The position numbers were made by a program, and so were the translations under genes. 64,000 nt of DNA, taken from contig JADLAC010000051.1 of NCBI GenBank assembly GCA_020848435.1, positions 124,001-188,000 on the forward strand, read 5' to 3'. Position 1 is the first letter of the stretch; each line of letters opens with the position of its first letter. The stretch comes from Burkholderiales bacterium (GTDB lineage: Bacteria > Pseudomonadota > Gammaproteobacteria > Burkholderiales > WYBJ01). The notes under the pieces were generated by a model that was given only the letters and a program-made list of their open reading frames with translations, had not been told where the DNA came from and did no database searches. Positions 34,086-41,934 of the stretch are shown here, in pieces.

Positions 34086-35150
34086 TCAATCGATCCTGAT
34101 GTTCGCCGCGGTCACGACTTTTCGCCATTTCGCCGCCTCGCGCCGGATCTGGGCCGTGAATTCCTCCGGCGTGTTGCTCATCGCGTCCATGCCGCCTGCG
34201 GCGAAACGATCGCGCACGCCCGGCTGCTTGGCGAGGCGCGCGATCTCGCCACTGGCACGCTCGGCGATCGCGCGCGGCGTGCCGGCAGGAAAGAGCACGC
34301 CGTACCAGACGTCGAACTCGTATCCGGTCACGCCGGCTTCGTGCACGCTCGGCACTTCCGGCAAAGCCACGTTGCGCTTGGCGCTGGTGACGGCCAGCGC
34401 CTTGGCGCGGCCGCCCTTCACCAGCGGGATCACGCTCGATATGCCGCCCATGCCGATTTGCACCTCGCCGCTCGCGACCGCGGTCAGCCCCGGCGCCGTG
34501 CCCTTGTAGGCGATGTGCAGCATCGAAATGCCACCGAGCATCTTCAGCAGCTCCATGCCCAGGTGCGATGCGCCGCCCGCGCCGCCGCTCGAATACACGA
34601 GCTTGCCCGGCTGGCTCTTCGCCATGGCGACGAGATCCTTGATGGATTGGATGCCGCTCGCATGCGAGGCCATGATGACGAAGGGCTGGCCGGCGACGAG
34701 CGATATCGGGGCGAGCTCCTTCTCCGGATCGTAGGGCAGCTTGCTCGACAGCGCCGGCAGATAAGTGAGCGGACCGTTGCTCGCGAGCAGCATGGTGTAG
34801 CCGTCGGGATTGCTCTTCGCCACCAGCGCAACGCCGATCACGCCGCCTGCGCCGGTGCGATTGTCGACCACCACGCTCTGGCCCCAGGCCTCACCGAGGC
34901 TCTGGCCGATCAGGCGCGCGATGATGTCGGTGCCCCCGCCCGGTGCGAACGGCACCACCAGGCGGATCGGCCGGCTCGGATAGCCTTCTGCCGCTTGCGC
35001 CGCTTCGACACTCACGGCGCTCGCAAACCCAAGCGCCAGAGCGATCGGCAGCACGGGCCGACAAGCGCGCGCAATCGCCGACCCTGGTCCGACCCCGCTC
35101 CGACTCTGGTCCGACCCTGGTCCAAATGTCAACGAGCTTCGCTGGCTCAC
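34086..35150 (-). CDS. Bug/TctC-family solute-binding receptor, repeat element at its 5' end
   Basis: Read from GTG 35150 (GGAGGAG just upstream) the product is 354 residues. Its first 28 residues or so are encoded by the GGTCCGACC-type repeat (35078-35128) before a signal core LPIALALGFASAVSV. A GTG at 35054 would start just before that core but gives no positive n-region. The mature part is normal: GYPSRPIRLVVP, PFAPGGGTDIIAR, DNRTGAGGVIG and HIAYKGTAPGLTAVASGEVQ. An element insertion may have rewritten the start of this gene. It leads the Rid operon and is divergent from the ketopantoate-reductase-like gene. Confidence 0.88.
   Translation of the reverse strand: MSQRSSLTFGPGSDQSRSGVGPGSAIARACRPVLPIALALGFASAVSVEAAQAAEGYPSRPIRLVVPFAPGGGTDIIARLIGQSLGEAWGQSVVVDNRTGAGGVIGVALVAKSNPDGYTMLLASNGPLTYLPALSSKLPYDPEKELAPISLVAGQPFVIMASHASGIQSIKDLVAMAKSQPGKLVYSSGGAGGASHLGMELLKMLGGISMLHIAYKGTAPGLTAVASGEVQIGMGGISSVIPLVKGGRAKALAVTSAKRNVALPEVPSVHEAGVTGYEFDVWYGVLFPAGTPRAIAERASGEIARLAKQPGVRDRFAAGGMDAMSNTPEEFTAQIRREAAKWRKVVTAANIRID
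35078..35128. repeat. GGTCCGACC-type repeat block inside a Bug gene 5' end
   Basis: Four imperfect units in a row: CCGACCCTGGT, CCGACCCCGCT, CCGACTCTGGT and CCGACCCTGGT, ending TCCAAATG. The spacing between units is about 11 bases. The block lies between the apparent Shine-Dalgarno/GTG start and the signal-peptide codons of the Bug gene on the minus strand. Confidence 0.75.
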
Positions 35151-35251
35151 ATCTCCTCCGCAGGCGGCGTCGCGCCGGGTGCCAAGCTTACTGCCTTCGC
35201 CGCCTGCGCGCAGCAAGTTATAGAATCGGCCGCGTCATCACGAGGACTGAA

Positions 35252-36286
35252 ATGAACGAGCGTATCGCGATACTCGGTGCCGGCGCCATCGGCAGCAGTA
35301 TCGGCGCCGACCTGACCGAGGCCGGGTACGACGTCACCCTGATCGACCAGTGGCCCGCGCAAGTCGATGCGCTGCGCTCGCGCGGGGTTCGCGTCGTCAT
35401 GCCCGACCGGGAAGTGCGCACGGCGGTCAAAGCGCTGCACCTGTGCGAGCTCGCGAGCGTCGATCCGTGCTTCGATATCGTCCTGATGGCGGTCAAGTCG
35501 TACGACACCCGCTGGCTGGCGCAACTGATCGAGCCGTATCTCGCCCCGGAAGGCTGGTTCGTCGGCACGCAGAACAGCATGAACGACGACGCCATCGCCG
35601 CGATCATCGGCCGCGGCCGCGTGGTCGGCTGTTGCGTCGAATTGTCGGCCGAGATTTTCACGCCCGGCATCGTGCAGCGAAACACGGCGCGTACGGGCAC
35701 TTGGTTCGGATTGGGCGAGCTCGACGGCAAGCTCAGCAAACGCGTCTACGCTCTGGAGGCGTTGTTCCGCAACGTCGGCAAGGTCACCGTCACGAGCAAC
35801 ATCTACGGCACCAAGTGGACCAAGCTCATCGCCAACACCATGACCATGGGTCCGTTCGGCCTCCTCGGATTGAAGAACTGGGAAGCCGCGAAGCTGCCGG
35901 GGATGTTCGAGATCTCGGTCAGGCTGGGGCGCGAATCGCTCGCCGTCGGCGCCGCGCTCGGCTACCGCATGGAGCCCATTTTCGGCCTGCTCGCCGACGA
36001 ATTCGCCGGCGCGAGCGACGAAGTGCTGGTGACGGCGATGAAAACCCTGCTTGGCCACGTGGGACAGAATTCGCGCACCGCGGTGGTTCACGACAATCTG
36101 AAGGGCCGCCGCACCGAGCTCGAATTCATCAGCGGCCTGGTCGCGCGCGAGGGCAAGGCGCGCGGCATCCCGACCCCGTGCAATGCCGCTGTCGCCGAGA
36201 TCGATCGCCAGATCCACCGCGGGCGGCTCGCCATGGAACCGTCCAACTTCGAGCGCCTGAAGACGCTGATCGCGCAATACGCGTAA
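35252..36286 (+). CDS. ketopantoate reductase-family protein (ApbA/PanE-like)
   Basis: A 344-residue NADPH-dependent reductase of the 2-dehydropantoate 2-reductase family. GAGAIGSSIGADL at about residues 9-21 binds NADPH. The segment DIVLMAVKSYDT corresponds to the nicotinamide region with a conserved Lys. The C-terminal helical domain contains YGTKWTKLIANTMTMGPFGL, carrying the second catalytic Lys, and HDNLKGRRTELEFISGLVAR with the Glu of the family active site. It is longer than typical PanE (about 300), and such long forms are usually degradative 2-oxo/2-hydroxy acid enzymes. It is single and divergent from the Rid operon by 101 bases, with a TATAGAAT patch near 35219 as a possible -10. 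Confidence 0.9.
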   Translation: MNERIAILGAGAIGSSIGADLTEAGYDVTLIDQWPAQVDALRSRGVRVVMPDREVRTAVKALHLCELASVDPCFDIVLMAVKSYDTRWLAQLIEPYLAPEGWFVGTQNSMNDDAIAAIIGRGRVVGCCVELSAEIFTPGIVQRNTARTGTWFGLGELDGKLSKRVYALEALFRNVGKVTVTSNIYGTKWTKLIANTMTMGPFGLLGLKNWEAAKLPGMFEISVRLGRESLAVGAALGYRMEPIFGLLADEFAGASDEVLVTAMKTLLGHVGQNSRTAVVHDNLKGRRTELEFISGLVAREGKARGIPTPCNAAVAEIDRQIHRGRLAMEPSNFERLKTLIAQYA

Positions 36287-36390
36287 TGGCCGCGCGTGTG
36301 GCGCAGGCCGAGATGGCGACAACGACGGTGCGACGCGGCGCGGTGGAAAACCCGCCGGGCTCCATCCGTGGCCGATGCGAGCGCCCAGGG

Positions 36391-36514
36391 TGGCTCACTC
36401 CGCCTTGATTCCGACCTCCTTGATGAGCGGCCACCATATCTCGATTTCGCCCTGGCTCACTCCGCCTTGATCCCGGCCTCCTTGATGAGCGGCCACCATT
36501 TCTCGATCTCGGCC
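36391..36514. repeat. 62-bp tandem duplication of a Bug gene 3' end
   Basis: Positions 36391-36452 and 36453-36514 agree at 57 of 62 bases. The right copy holds the last codons and the TGA (36459-36457) of the Bug gene read on the minus strand. The left copy, downstream of that stop, could still encode an almost identical tail (IWWPLIKEVGIKAE versus KWWPLIKEAGIKAE) with its own stop at 36397-36395. The 62-base unit is not a multiple of three. Confidence 0.92.
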
Positions 36515-37434
36515 TTGTGGTGCGCACCCAATGCCTCCGGCGTCTGCTGGTCGCGCGCCGGAATCTCCTGGCCGAGGTCGACGAAACGCTTTTGTACGGC
36601 CGGAATCGCCAGCGCATCCACGACGGCGCCGTTGAGCTTCGCGATCGTTGCCCGCGGCGTTGCCTTCGGCACCCACAAGCCGTGCCACACGGAGGTATGC
36701 AGACCCGGCAGGCCGGCTTCGTCCACGGTCGGGATCTCCGGTGCCGCTGCCTGCCGGTTCTGGGCGGTTACCGCGTAGGCACGCACCTTGCCGGCGCGCA
36801 CGTGCATGACCGCGCTCGACACCTGGGTGACGAACATGTCGACCTGGCCACCCAGCAGCGCCGGCCAGACCGGCGCCGCGCCCCGGTACGCCACGTACTC
36901 GAACTTGGCGCCGATCTTGCTCTGGAAGTAGAGCGCGGCGATGTGCGATGCACCGCCGACACCGCCCGTGGCCATGAGGATCTTGTTCGGATTCGCGCCG
37001 ATCCACGCGATCAGCTCCTTGAGCGTCGCGGCCGGCACGGCGTTCTTCGAGACGATGAGCTGCGGGTTGCTCGCGAGCCACGCGACGGGCTCGAGATCCG
37101 TCAGGAGATTGAACGGAAGATTGGTGTAGTACGCGCCGTTGACGACGTGGGTGCCCCAGTGGCCGATGCTGATCGTATGACCGTCAGGCGCCGAGCGGGC
37201 CACCTTGCCGACACCGATGCTGCCGCCCGCACCGGTGGTGTTGTCGACCAGGATGGGCTGGCCGAGGCTCGCGCGCAACGGCTCGGACAGGATGCGCGCC
37301 AGCGTATCGGTCGGCCCGCCGGCGGAGAACGGGACGACGATGGTGACCGGCTTGGTGGGGAAGCCTTGTGCCGCGAGGTGCTGGCCTGCCCCCAGGAAGA
37401 CCATCGATGCAGCGGCTAGCGACAGCGCTTTCAT
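36457..37434 (-). CDS. Bug/TctC-family solute-binding receptor
   Basis: A 325-residue receptor from ATG 37434 behind GGAGGAGAC. The signal MKALSLAAASMVFLGAGQHLA is cut before AQGFPTKP. Loops: PFSAGGPTDTLAR, DNTTGAGGSIG (Thr-Thr replaces the usual Arg-Pro) and YVAYRGAAPVWPALLGG, with Arg in place of Lys in the PYKG element. The hinge is EAGLPGLHTSVWHGLWVPK. The C-terminal end is duplicated immediately downstream. It comes 85 bases after another Bug gene on the same strand; the two are only distantly alike, so they are not a recent duplication of each other. Confidence 0.95.
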   Translation of the reverse strand: MKALSLAAASMVFLGAGQHLAAQGFPTKPVTIVVPFSAGGPTDTLARILSEPLRASLGQPILVDNTTGAGGSIGVGKVARSAPDGHTISIGHWGTHVVNGAYYTNLPFNLLTDLEPVAWLASNPQLIVSKNAVPAATLKELIAWIGANPNKILMATGGVGGASHIAALYFQSKIGAKFEYVAYRGAAPVWPALLGGQVDMFVTQVSSAVMHVRAGKVRAYAVTAQNRQAAAPEIPTVDEAGLPGLHTSVWHGLWVPKATPRATIAKLNGAVVDALAIPAVQKRFVDLGQEIPARDQQTPEALGAHHKAEIEKWWPLIKEAGIKAE

Positions 37435-37519
37435 GGTGTCTCCTCCTCGTCCAATGGCGTCAAGCGAGATGCTCGCGACGGCGAGCGCCTTCGCGGGCAA
37501 GCGTCGCGCTCAGTGCATG

Positions 37520-38488
37520 CTATTCCACTTGTATGCCCGCGTCCTTCACGACCTTGATGTTCTGTGCGACCTCGCGCCGAATGAAGGCGCCGAATTCCTC
37601 CGGCCCCATGACACCCGGCTCGAGACCCTGGTTGTTGAATGCTTCCGTCATCGCCGGGGTGTTGACCACGGCAGCGATGGCGGCGTTGAGCTTGGTGACG
37701 ACTTCGCGCGCCACCCCGGCCGGGGCCAGCACGCCGTACCAGCCCGAGCGGTCGTAGCCCGGCACGCCGGATTCGTCCACCGTCGGCATCGAGGGCATGA
37801 GCCGCGTGCGCTTGATGGTGCTGATCGCGAGCGGGCGCACCTTGGCCGCGTCGAGCAGCGGCTTCGCGGCGGTGATGCTGGCGAAGATCATGTCGGTCTG
37901 TCCGGCGGCGGTCGCGGTGACGCCTTCGGACACCCCCTTGTAGGGCACGTGCACGGTCTTTACGCCGGCCAGGGAATTGAACAGCTCGTTGGCGATATGC
38001 GCCGAGCTGCCGATCCCCGAAGTGGCATAGTTGAGCTTGCCCGGGCTGCGTTTCGCCAGCCCGACCAGGTCGCGGATGGTGCGCGCCGGGACGTTGGGAT
38101 GCACGACGACGACCCAGGGGCCGGTCACGACCCGTCCCACCGGGGTGAAATCGCGCTCGAGGTTGTAGGGCAGCTTGCGCCTGAGCGCAGGCTGCACCGC
38201 GTCCGCCGCCGGCATCATGAGCAAGGTGTAGCCGTCCGCGGGCGCCCTCGATACGGCTTCGGTCGCGATCAGGCCGCCGGAGCCGGCTCGATTCTCCACG
38301 ATCACCGCTTGGCCGAGGGATTCGGTGAGGCGCTGCGCCAGCATGCGCGCGCTCACGTCGGTGGCCCCGCCGGCGGCGAATCCGACCAGGAAACGGATCG
38401 GCTTCGCCGGATACGATTGGGCGTGCGCCGCCGCGCCAGCGGCGGCAGCAATGCCGATGGCGAGCGCCGCATCGAGGACGCGCGTCAT
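37520..38488 (-). CDS. Bug/TctC-family solute-binding receptor
   Basis: A 322-residue receptor whose ATG (38488) overlaps the stop of the CMD-family gene by four bases. The signal MTRVLDAALAIGIAAAAGAA ends at AHA-QSYPAKP. Loops: GFAAGGATDVSAR, ENRAGSGGLIA and HVPYKGVSEGVTATAAGQTD, where Ser-Glu replaces the usual Ala-Pro after PYKG. The second residue block SGVPGYDRSGWYGVLAPAG is canonical. Translational coupling to the CMD protein means the two should be made in fixed ratio, and the ligand may be the substrate or product of that protein. Confidence 0.95.
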   Translation of the reverse strand: MTRVLDAALAIGIAAAAGAAAHAQSYPAKPIRFLVGFAAGGATDVSARMLAQRLTESLGQAVIVENRAGSGGLIATEAVSRAPADGYTLLMMPAADAVQPALRRKLPYNLERDFTPVGRVVTGPWVVVVHPNVPARTIRDLVGLAKRSPGKLNYATSGIGSSAHIANELFNSLAGVKTVHVPYKGVSEGVTATAAGQTDMIFASITAAKPLLDAAKVRPLAISTIKRTRLMPSMPTVDESGVPGYDRSGWYGVLAPAGVAREVVTKLNAAIAAVVNTPAMTEAFNNQGLEPGVMGPEEFGAFIRREVAQNIKVVKDAGIQVE

Positions 38489-38868
38489 GACGCGCTCTGC
38501 TGCTCGGCGAACACCGCTTCGGCCACGCGGAAACTGTCGATTGCCGCCGGGATGCCGCAGTACACCGCGGCTTGCATGAAGACTTCGCGCACGTCCTCCG
38601 GCGTGACGCCGACGTTGGCCGCCGCGCGCAAATAGATCTTCACCTCCTCGGTGCGGCCCATGGCGGTCAGCATGCCGAGATTGATCAACGCGCGCGTGCG
38701 GTGATCCAAGCCGGGACGGCTCCATAGCGTGCCCCACACGTACTCGGCGATCAGCTCCTGGAACGGCCGATTGAATTCGGTCGTGTTGTTCGCGGCTGCG
38801 TCGACGTACTTGTCGCCGAGTACGCGCCGGCGCAGTTGCTGGCCCTTCTGATACAGATCTTCGTTCAC
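38485..38868 (-). CDS. carboxymuconolactone decarboxylase (CMD) family protein
   Basis: A 127-residue all-helical CMD-family protein, which in cells is either a PcaC-type lactone decarboxylase or an AhpD-like peroxidase partner. The GTG at 38868 has AGGAG six bases upstream; no ATG fits. The sequence begins NEDLYQKGQQLRRRVLGDKY and has WGTLWSRPGLDHRTRALINL, typical of PcaC, then GVTPEDVREVFMQAAVYCGI. The CxxC pair of AhpD is absent, and only one cysteine is visible, so the lactone decarboxylase branch is more likely. It is the first gene of a CMD-Bug-Bug operon. Confidence 0.9.
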   Translation of the reverse strand: MNEDLYQKGQQLRRRVLGDKYVDAAANNTTEFNRPFQELIAEYVWGTLWSRPGLDHRTRALINLGMLTAMGRTEEVKIYLRAAANVGVTPEDVREVFMQAAVYCGIPAAIDSFRVAEAVFAEQQSAS

Positions 38869-39212
38869 GCGTATCTCCTGGACGTGCACAGTGGAATCGA
38901 TTCCGGCTCGACGGCGAAGAGCGGGCGAGCGACCGCGCGCTCGGGCGTTGCCGGCGGCAGGCTCGATCGACACGGCGAGCTTCCTCGCTCGCAGCGGAGC
39001 GTGCCGTCCTTCGTTACGACGCTCGCTTCGAGCTTCGAATAATGATCGCTCGTATGCTAATCTCAACGCCGATCTGCCTCAAGGACGTCGCGCCACCTGC
39101 ACCGCGGGCACGGCCGGGGAAATCACTCGCCGCACGCTCGAGACAGCGCTGCCGGCGCGACGCCCAGTCACGGCTACGGCCGGCGAATCGACGCGATACG
39201 GAGCTCGAGCCT
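38869..39212. other. divergent intergenic region, no gene seen
   Basis: These 344 bases separate the CMD-Bug-Bug operon from the acyl-CoA dehydrogenase gene. In-frame extensions of both neighbours run into it but are Arg- and Ala-rich and lack family motifs. It should contain both promoters. No convincing hexamer pair or operator-like dyad was found by eye. Confidence 0.5.
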
Positions 39213-40385
39213 TTGGATTTCGCACTGACACCCGAACAGGAGTTGATGCGCGACGCGATGCGGCGCCTGGTCGCGCGCGAGATCGAACCGCTGCTCGCCG
39301 ATCACCCGGCCGAGCATAGCCTCCCGAAGCGGGCGTTCCTGCATGCGCTCGCCTGCCTCGCCGAGTTGGGCGTGACCGGCGCGCGCTTGCCCGAATCGGC
39401 CGGCGGAACGGGGCTCAAGATGCTCGATTACGGCATCATGATGGAGCAGTTGCCGCCGCAGATCGGCGTCTCCTTGATCGGGCACGAGGCATCCACCACG
39501 CGCCTGCATGCCGACGGCAACGACGAGCAGCGCGCGCGGCTGCTGCCCGACTTCATCGCCGGCAGGCGCTTGTTCTGCACCGGCTCGACCGAGCCGGACA
39601 CGGGTTCCGATCCGCGCGGGGTACGCACGCGTCTCACGCGCAGGGGCGATCGGCTGCTGCTCAACGGCCGCAAGATGTGGATCACGAACGTGAGCGCGTG
39701 CGACGCGATCCTGGTGACCTGCCTCGATGCCCGCGAGGGCGAATCGAACGGCAAGGTGATCAAGGTGGTCGTCGAGCGCGAGCGCTCGAATTTCGACGCG
39801 CGCGAAATCGATACCATCGGCCTCAAGCAAGGGCTGCTCGGCGAGGCGGTATTCCAGGACTGCCCGGTGGAAGCGCGTAACGTGGTGGCTTCATCGGCTG
39901 GCGGCACCGAAGTGCTGAAGACGAGCTGGGCGGTCAACCGGCCGCTGTTCGGGCTGTTCGCCGTGCACCTTGCGCAACGGGCATTCGACATGGCGCTCGA
40001 CTATGCCAGGGTCCGCAAGCAGTTCGGCAAGCCGATCGCCGCGCACCAGCTCGTGCAGAAGAACCTTTCCGACATCGCCACGGCGATCACCACCAGTCGC
40101 CTGCTGTGCTACCACGCCCTGGCGATGATCGATCTGGGAGCCGCAACCGAAGGCGTGGCCGCGATGGCCAAGCGCTATGCCCAGAACGCCTGCCAGGAAG
40201 CGCTGTGGCAGGCGATGAACGTCTTCGGTGCCATGGGGCTTTCGACCGAGGCCAAGGTGGAAGCGCTCTATCGGGACATGCGCATGATCGCGATTCCCGA
40301 CGGCACCAACGAGATCCTCGCGCTCATCCACGGCCGCGACTTGACCGGCTTCGAAGCCTTCCGCGGCCTGGCGCCGCGCCCGTGA
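39213..40385 (+). CDS. acyl-CoA dehydrogenase family protein with altered catalytic Glu site
   Basis: A 390-residue acyl-CoA dehydrogenase. The N-terminus LDFALTPEQELMRDAMRRLV supports a TTG start at 39213, with GGAG nine bases upstream. The flavin region has RLFCTGSTEPDTGSDPRGVR and RLLLNGRKMWITNVSACDAI, and the C-terminal domain has GAMGLSTEAKVEALYRDMRM. The segment that normally carries the catalytic base as YEGT reads AIPDGTNEIL, so Glu is replaced by Asp. That may shift substrate size or turn the enzyme into a reductase-type member. It is followed 44 bases later by an MmgE/PrpD gene, pointing to a branched or dicarboxylic acyl-CoA. Confidence 0.9.
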   Translation: MDFALTPEQELMRDAMRRLVAREIEPLLADHPAEHSLPKRAFLHALACLAELGVTGARLPESAGGTGLKMLDYGIMMEQLPPQIGVSLIGHEASTTRLHADGNDEQRARLLPDFIAGRRLFCTGSTEPDTGSDPRGVRTRLTRRGDRLLLNGRKMWITNVSACDAILVTCLDAREGESNGKVIKVVVERERSNFDAREIDTIGLKQGLLGEAVFQDCPVEARNVVASSAGGTEVLKTSWAVNRPLFGLFAVHLAQRAFDMALDYARVRKQFGKPIAAHQLVQKNLSDIATAITTSRLLCYHALAMIDLGAATEGVAAMAKRYAQNACQEALWQAMNVFGAMGLSTEAKVEALYRDMRMIAIPDGTNEILALIHGRDLTGFEAFRGLAPRP

Positions 40386-40429
40386 GCCCGAAACGCTGCC
40401 GCCCTCACGCACATCACAAGGAGCCCTCG

Positions 40430-41788
40430 ATGACCTCTCCAGCCACCAACACGCGCGCCATCGCCGAGTTCGTCGCTTCCATGGGCAGCCGCGAGCTGCC
40501 GCCCGAAGTCCTGGATACCGCACGGCTGTGCCTCGCCGATTGGCTTGGGGTTGCGCTCGGCGCAATCCAGGAGCCCGCGGCGCACGTCGTGCACGACACG
40601 GCCAAGACCTGGCAAAGCGCCGGGCGCTCCACCGTGCTGCTGGGCGGAAGCGCCGCCGCGCCGATCGCGGCGTTGTGTAACGGCACCCTCGCCCATTGTC
40701 TCGACTTCGACGACACCTATGTCAAGGGCATCACCCACATCAGCGCCCCGGTGTGGGCCGCCACGCTTGCGGTTGGCGAGGCGCTCGGCGCGAGCGAGCA
40801 GGCGATGCTCGCCGCCTACATCACGGGCTTCGAGACGGCCGCCCGCGCGGGCTACGACCTGGGCGAGCTGGTGACCGCGCGCGGCTGGCACAGCACCGGT
40901 GTGTTCGGGCGCATCGGCGCAGCCGCCGCTGCCTCGGTACTGCTGCGCCTGGATGCCGCTGCGGCCGTGCACGCCTTGGGTGCGGCCGCGACCCAGGCGA
41001 GCGGGCTGACGGCGTCCTTCGGCACCATGGCGAAACCATTTCATGCCGGCAAAGCGGCGATGGATGGCGTCATCGCCGCTCAGCTCGCCGCCAAGGGATT
41101 CCGTGCGGCGGAAGGTCTGCTCGATCCCGGCGCCGGCCTGGACAGCGCGCTCATCCAGGATCGTGCCGGCACCATCCGGCCGGCGGATTTCTCCGGCTGG
41201 GAGATTCTGAACAACAGCTTCAAGCCGTATGCGGCGTGCCATCTCACCCACCCCGCGATCGACGCGGCGAAGGCGGTCCGCGCCGCGCACCCGAACGCTC
41301 CGAGCGCGCGCGAGATCAAGGTCGAGGTCGGTGCCTTGGCGAAACAGGTGACGGGCGAAAAGAGCGGCGCACCCACCACAGGGCTCGAGGGCAAGTTCGA
41401 TCTCAAGTATTGCATCGCCCTCGCGCTGCACGGACACACGCTTTCCGCCACCGACTTCCGCGAGCCGCTGCGGCTCGATCCCGCGGTCGCCGCGACCGCC
41501 GGCAAGGTGCAAGTCAGCGCGCATTCCCGCTACGGCTTCGCTTCCGCACGCGTGCAAGCCGACCTGGGCCCGGGCGATCCGGTCGAAGCCGAGGTTTCAG
41601 TGGCGAAGGGCCATCCCGGCAATCCGATCGGCTGGAGCGACATGCGCGACAAGTTCACCGGGCTGCTCGACTACGCCCAGGAGGACGAGCGCACGCGGCT
41701 GTTCGCGCGCCTGAAAAGCTTCGGCGGCTCGGACAAGCCCGATGTGCTGCATCGCGCCGCCGACCTCGTGCGCTCGGCAAGCGCTTGA
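40430..41788 (+). CDS. MmgE/PrpD family protein
   Basis: A 452-residue protein of the MmgE/PrpD family, which includes 2-methylcitrate dehydratase, cis-aconitate decarboxylase and iminodisuccinate epimerase. The N-terminal helical domain includes LCLADWLGVALGAIQEP and NGTLAHCLDFDDTYVKGITH, with the acidic D-D and His of the family active site. GWHSTGVFGRIGAAAAASVL and KPFHAGKAAMDGVIAAQLAA follow. The smaller lid domain lies at about residues 270-400. The start ATG 40430 follows AAGGAG. It pairs with the acyl-CoA dehydrogenase, so dehydration or decarboxylation of a substituted di- or tricarboxylic acid is likely; the exact reaction cannot be told. Confidence 0.93.
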   Translation: MTSPATNTRAIAEFVASMGSRELPPEVLDTARLCLADWLGVALGAIQEPAAHVVHDTAKTWQSAGRSTVLLGGSAAAPIAALCNGTLAHCLDFDDTYVKGITHISAPVWAATLAVGEALGASEQAMLAAYITGFETAARAGYDLGELVTARGWHSTGVFGRIGAAAAASVLLRLDAAAAVHALGAAATQASGLTASFGTMAKPFHAGKAAMDGVIAAQLAAKGFRAAEGLLDPGAGLDSALIQDRAGTIRPADFSGWEILNNSFKPYAACHLTHPAIDAAKAVRAAHPNAPSAREIKVEVGALAKQVTGEKSGAPTTGLEGKFDLKYCIALALHGHTLSATDFREPLRLDPAVAATAGKVQVSAHSRYGFASARVQADLGPGDPVEAEVSVAKGHPGNPIGWSDMRDKFTGLLDYAQEDERTRLFARLKSFGGSDKPDVLHRAADLVRSASA

Positions 41789-41823
41789 CCGGGCGGGCAG
41801 GCCTCCAAGCCTGACATGGGGGG

Positions 41824-41901
41824 CAGGTCTTCCACGTTCCACCGATCACCGAGGGTCAGCCCCCCCACGTTGCCCGGGGGACGTGAAACGTGCACGACCT
41901 G
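41824..41901. repeat. imperfect inverted repeat between convergent genes
   Basis: CAGGTCTTCCACGTT (41824-41838) pairs with AACGTGCACGACCTG (41887-41901), complementary at 13 of 15 positions, with 48 bases between that include CCGAGGGTCAG and two runs rich in G or C. It occupies most of the 146-base gap between the MmgE/PrpD gene and the end of the 13-gene operon. It could be a bidirectional terminator or a short mobile-type element. Confidence 0.65.
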
Positions 41902-41934
41902 ACCCCGAACCCCATGCAAGACCTCAAACTTGCG

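Noticed and set aside
36395-37081. Alternate-frame open frame ending in the duplicated Bug tail
   Set aside because: Only its last 20 or so codons resemble a Bug protein, because of the 62-bp duplication; the rest is a shadow of the real gene.
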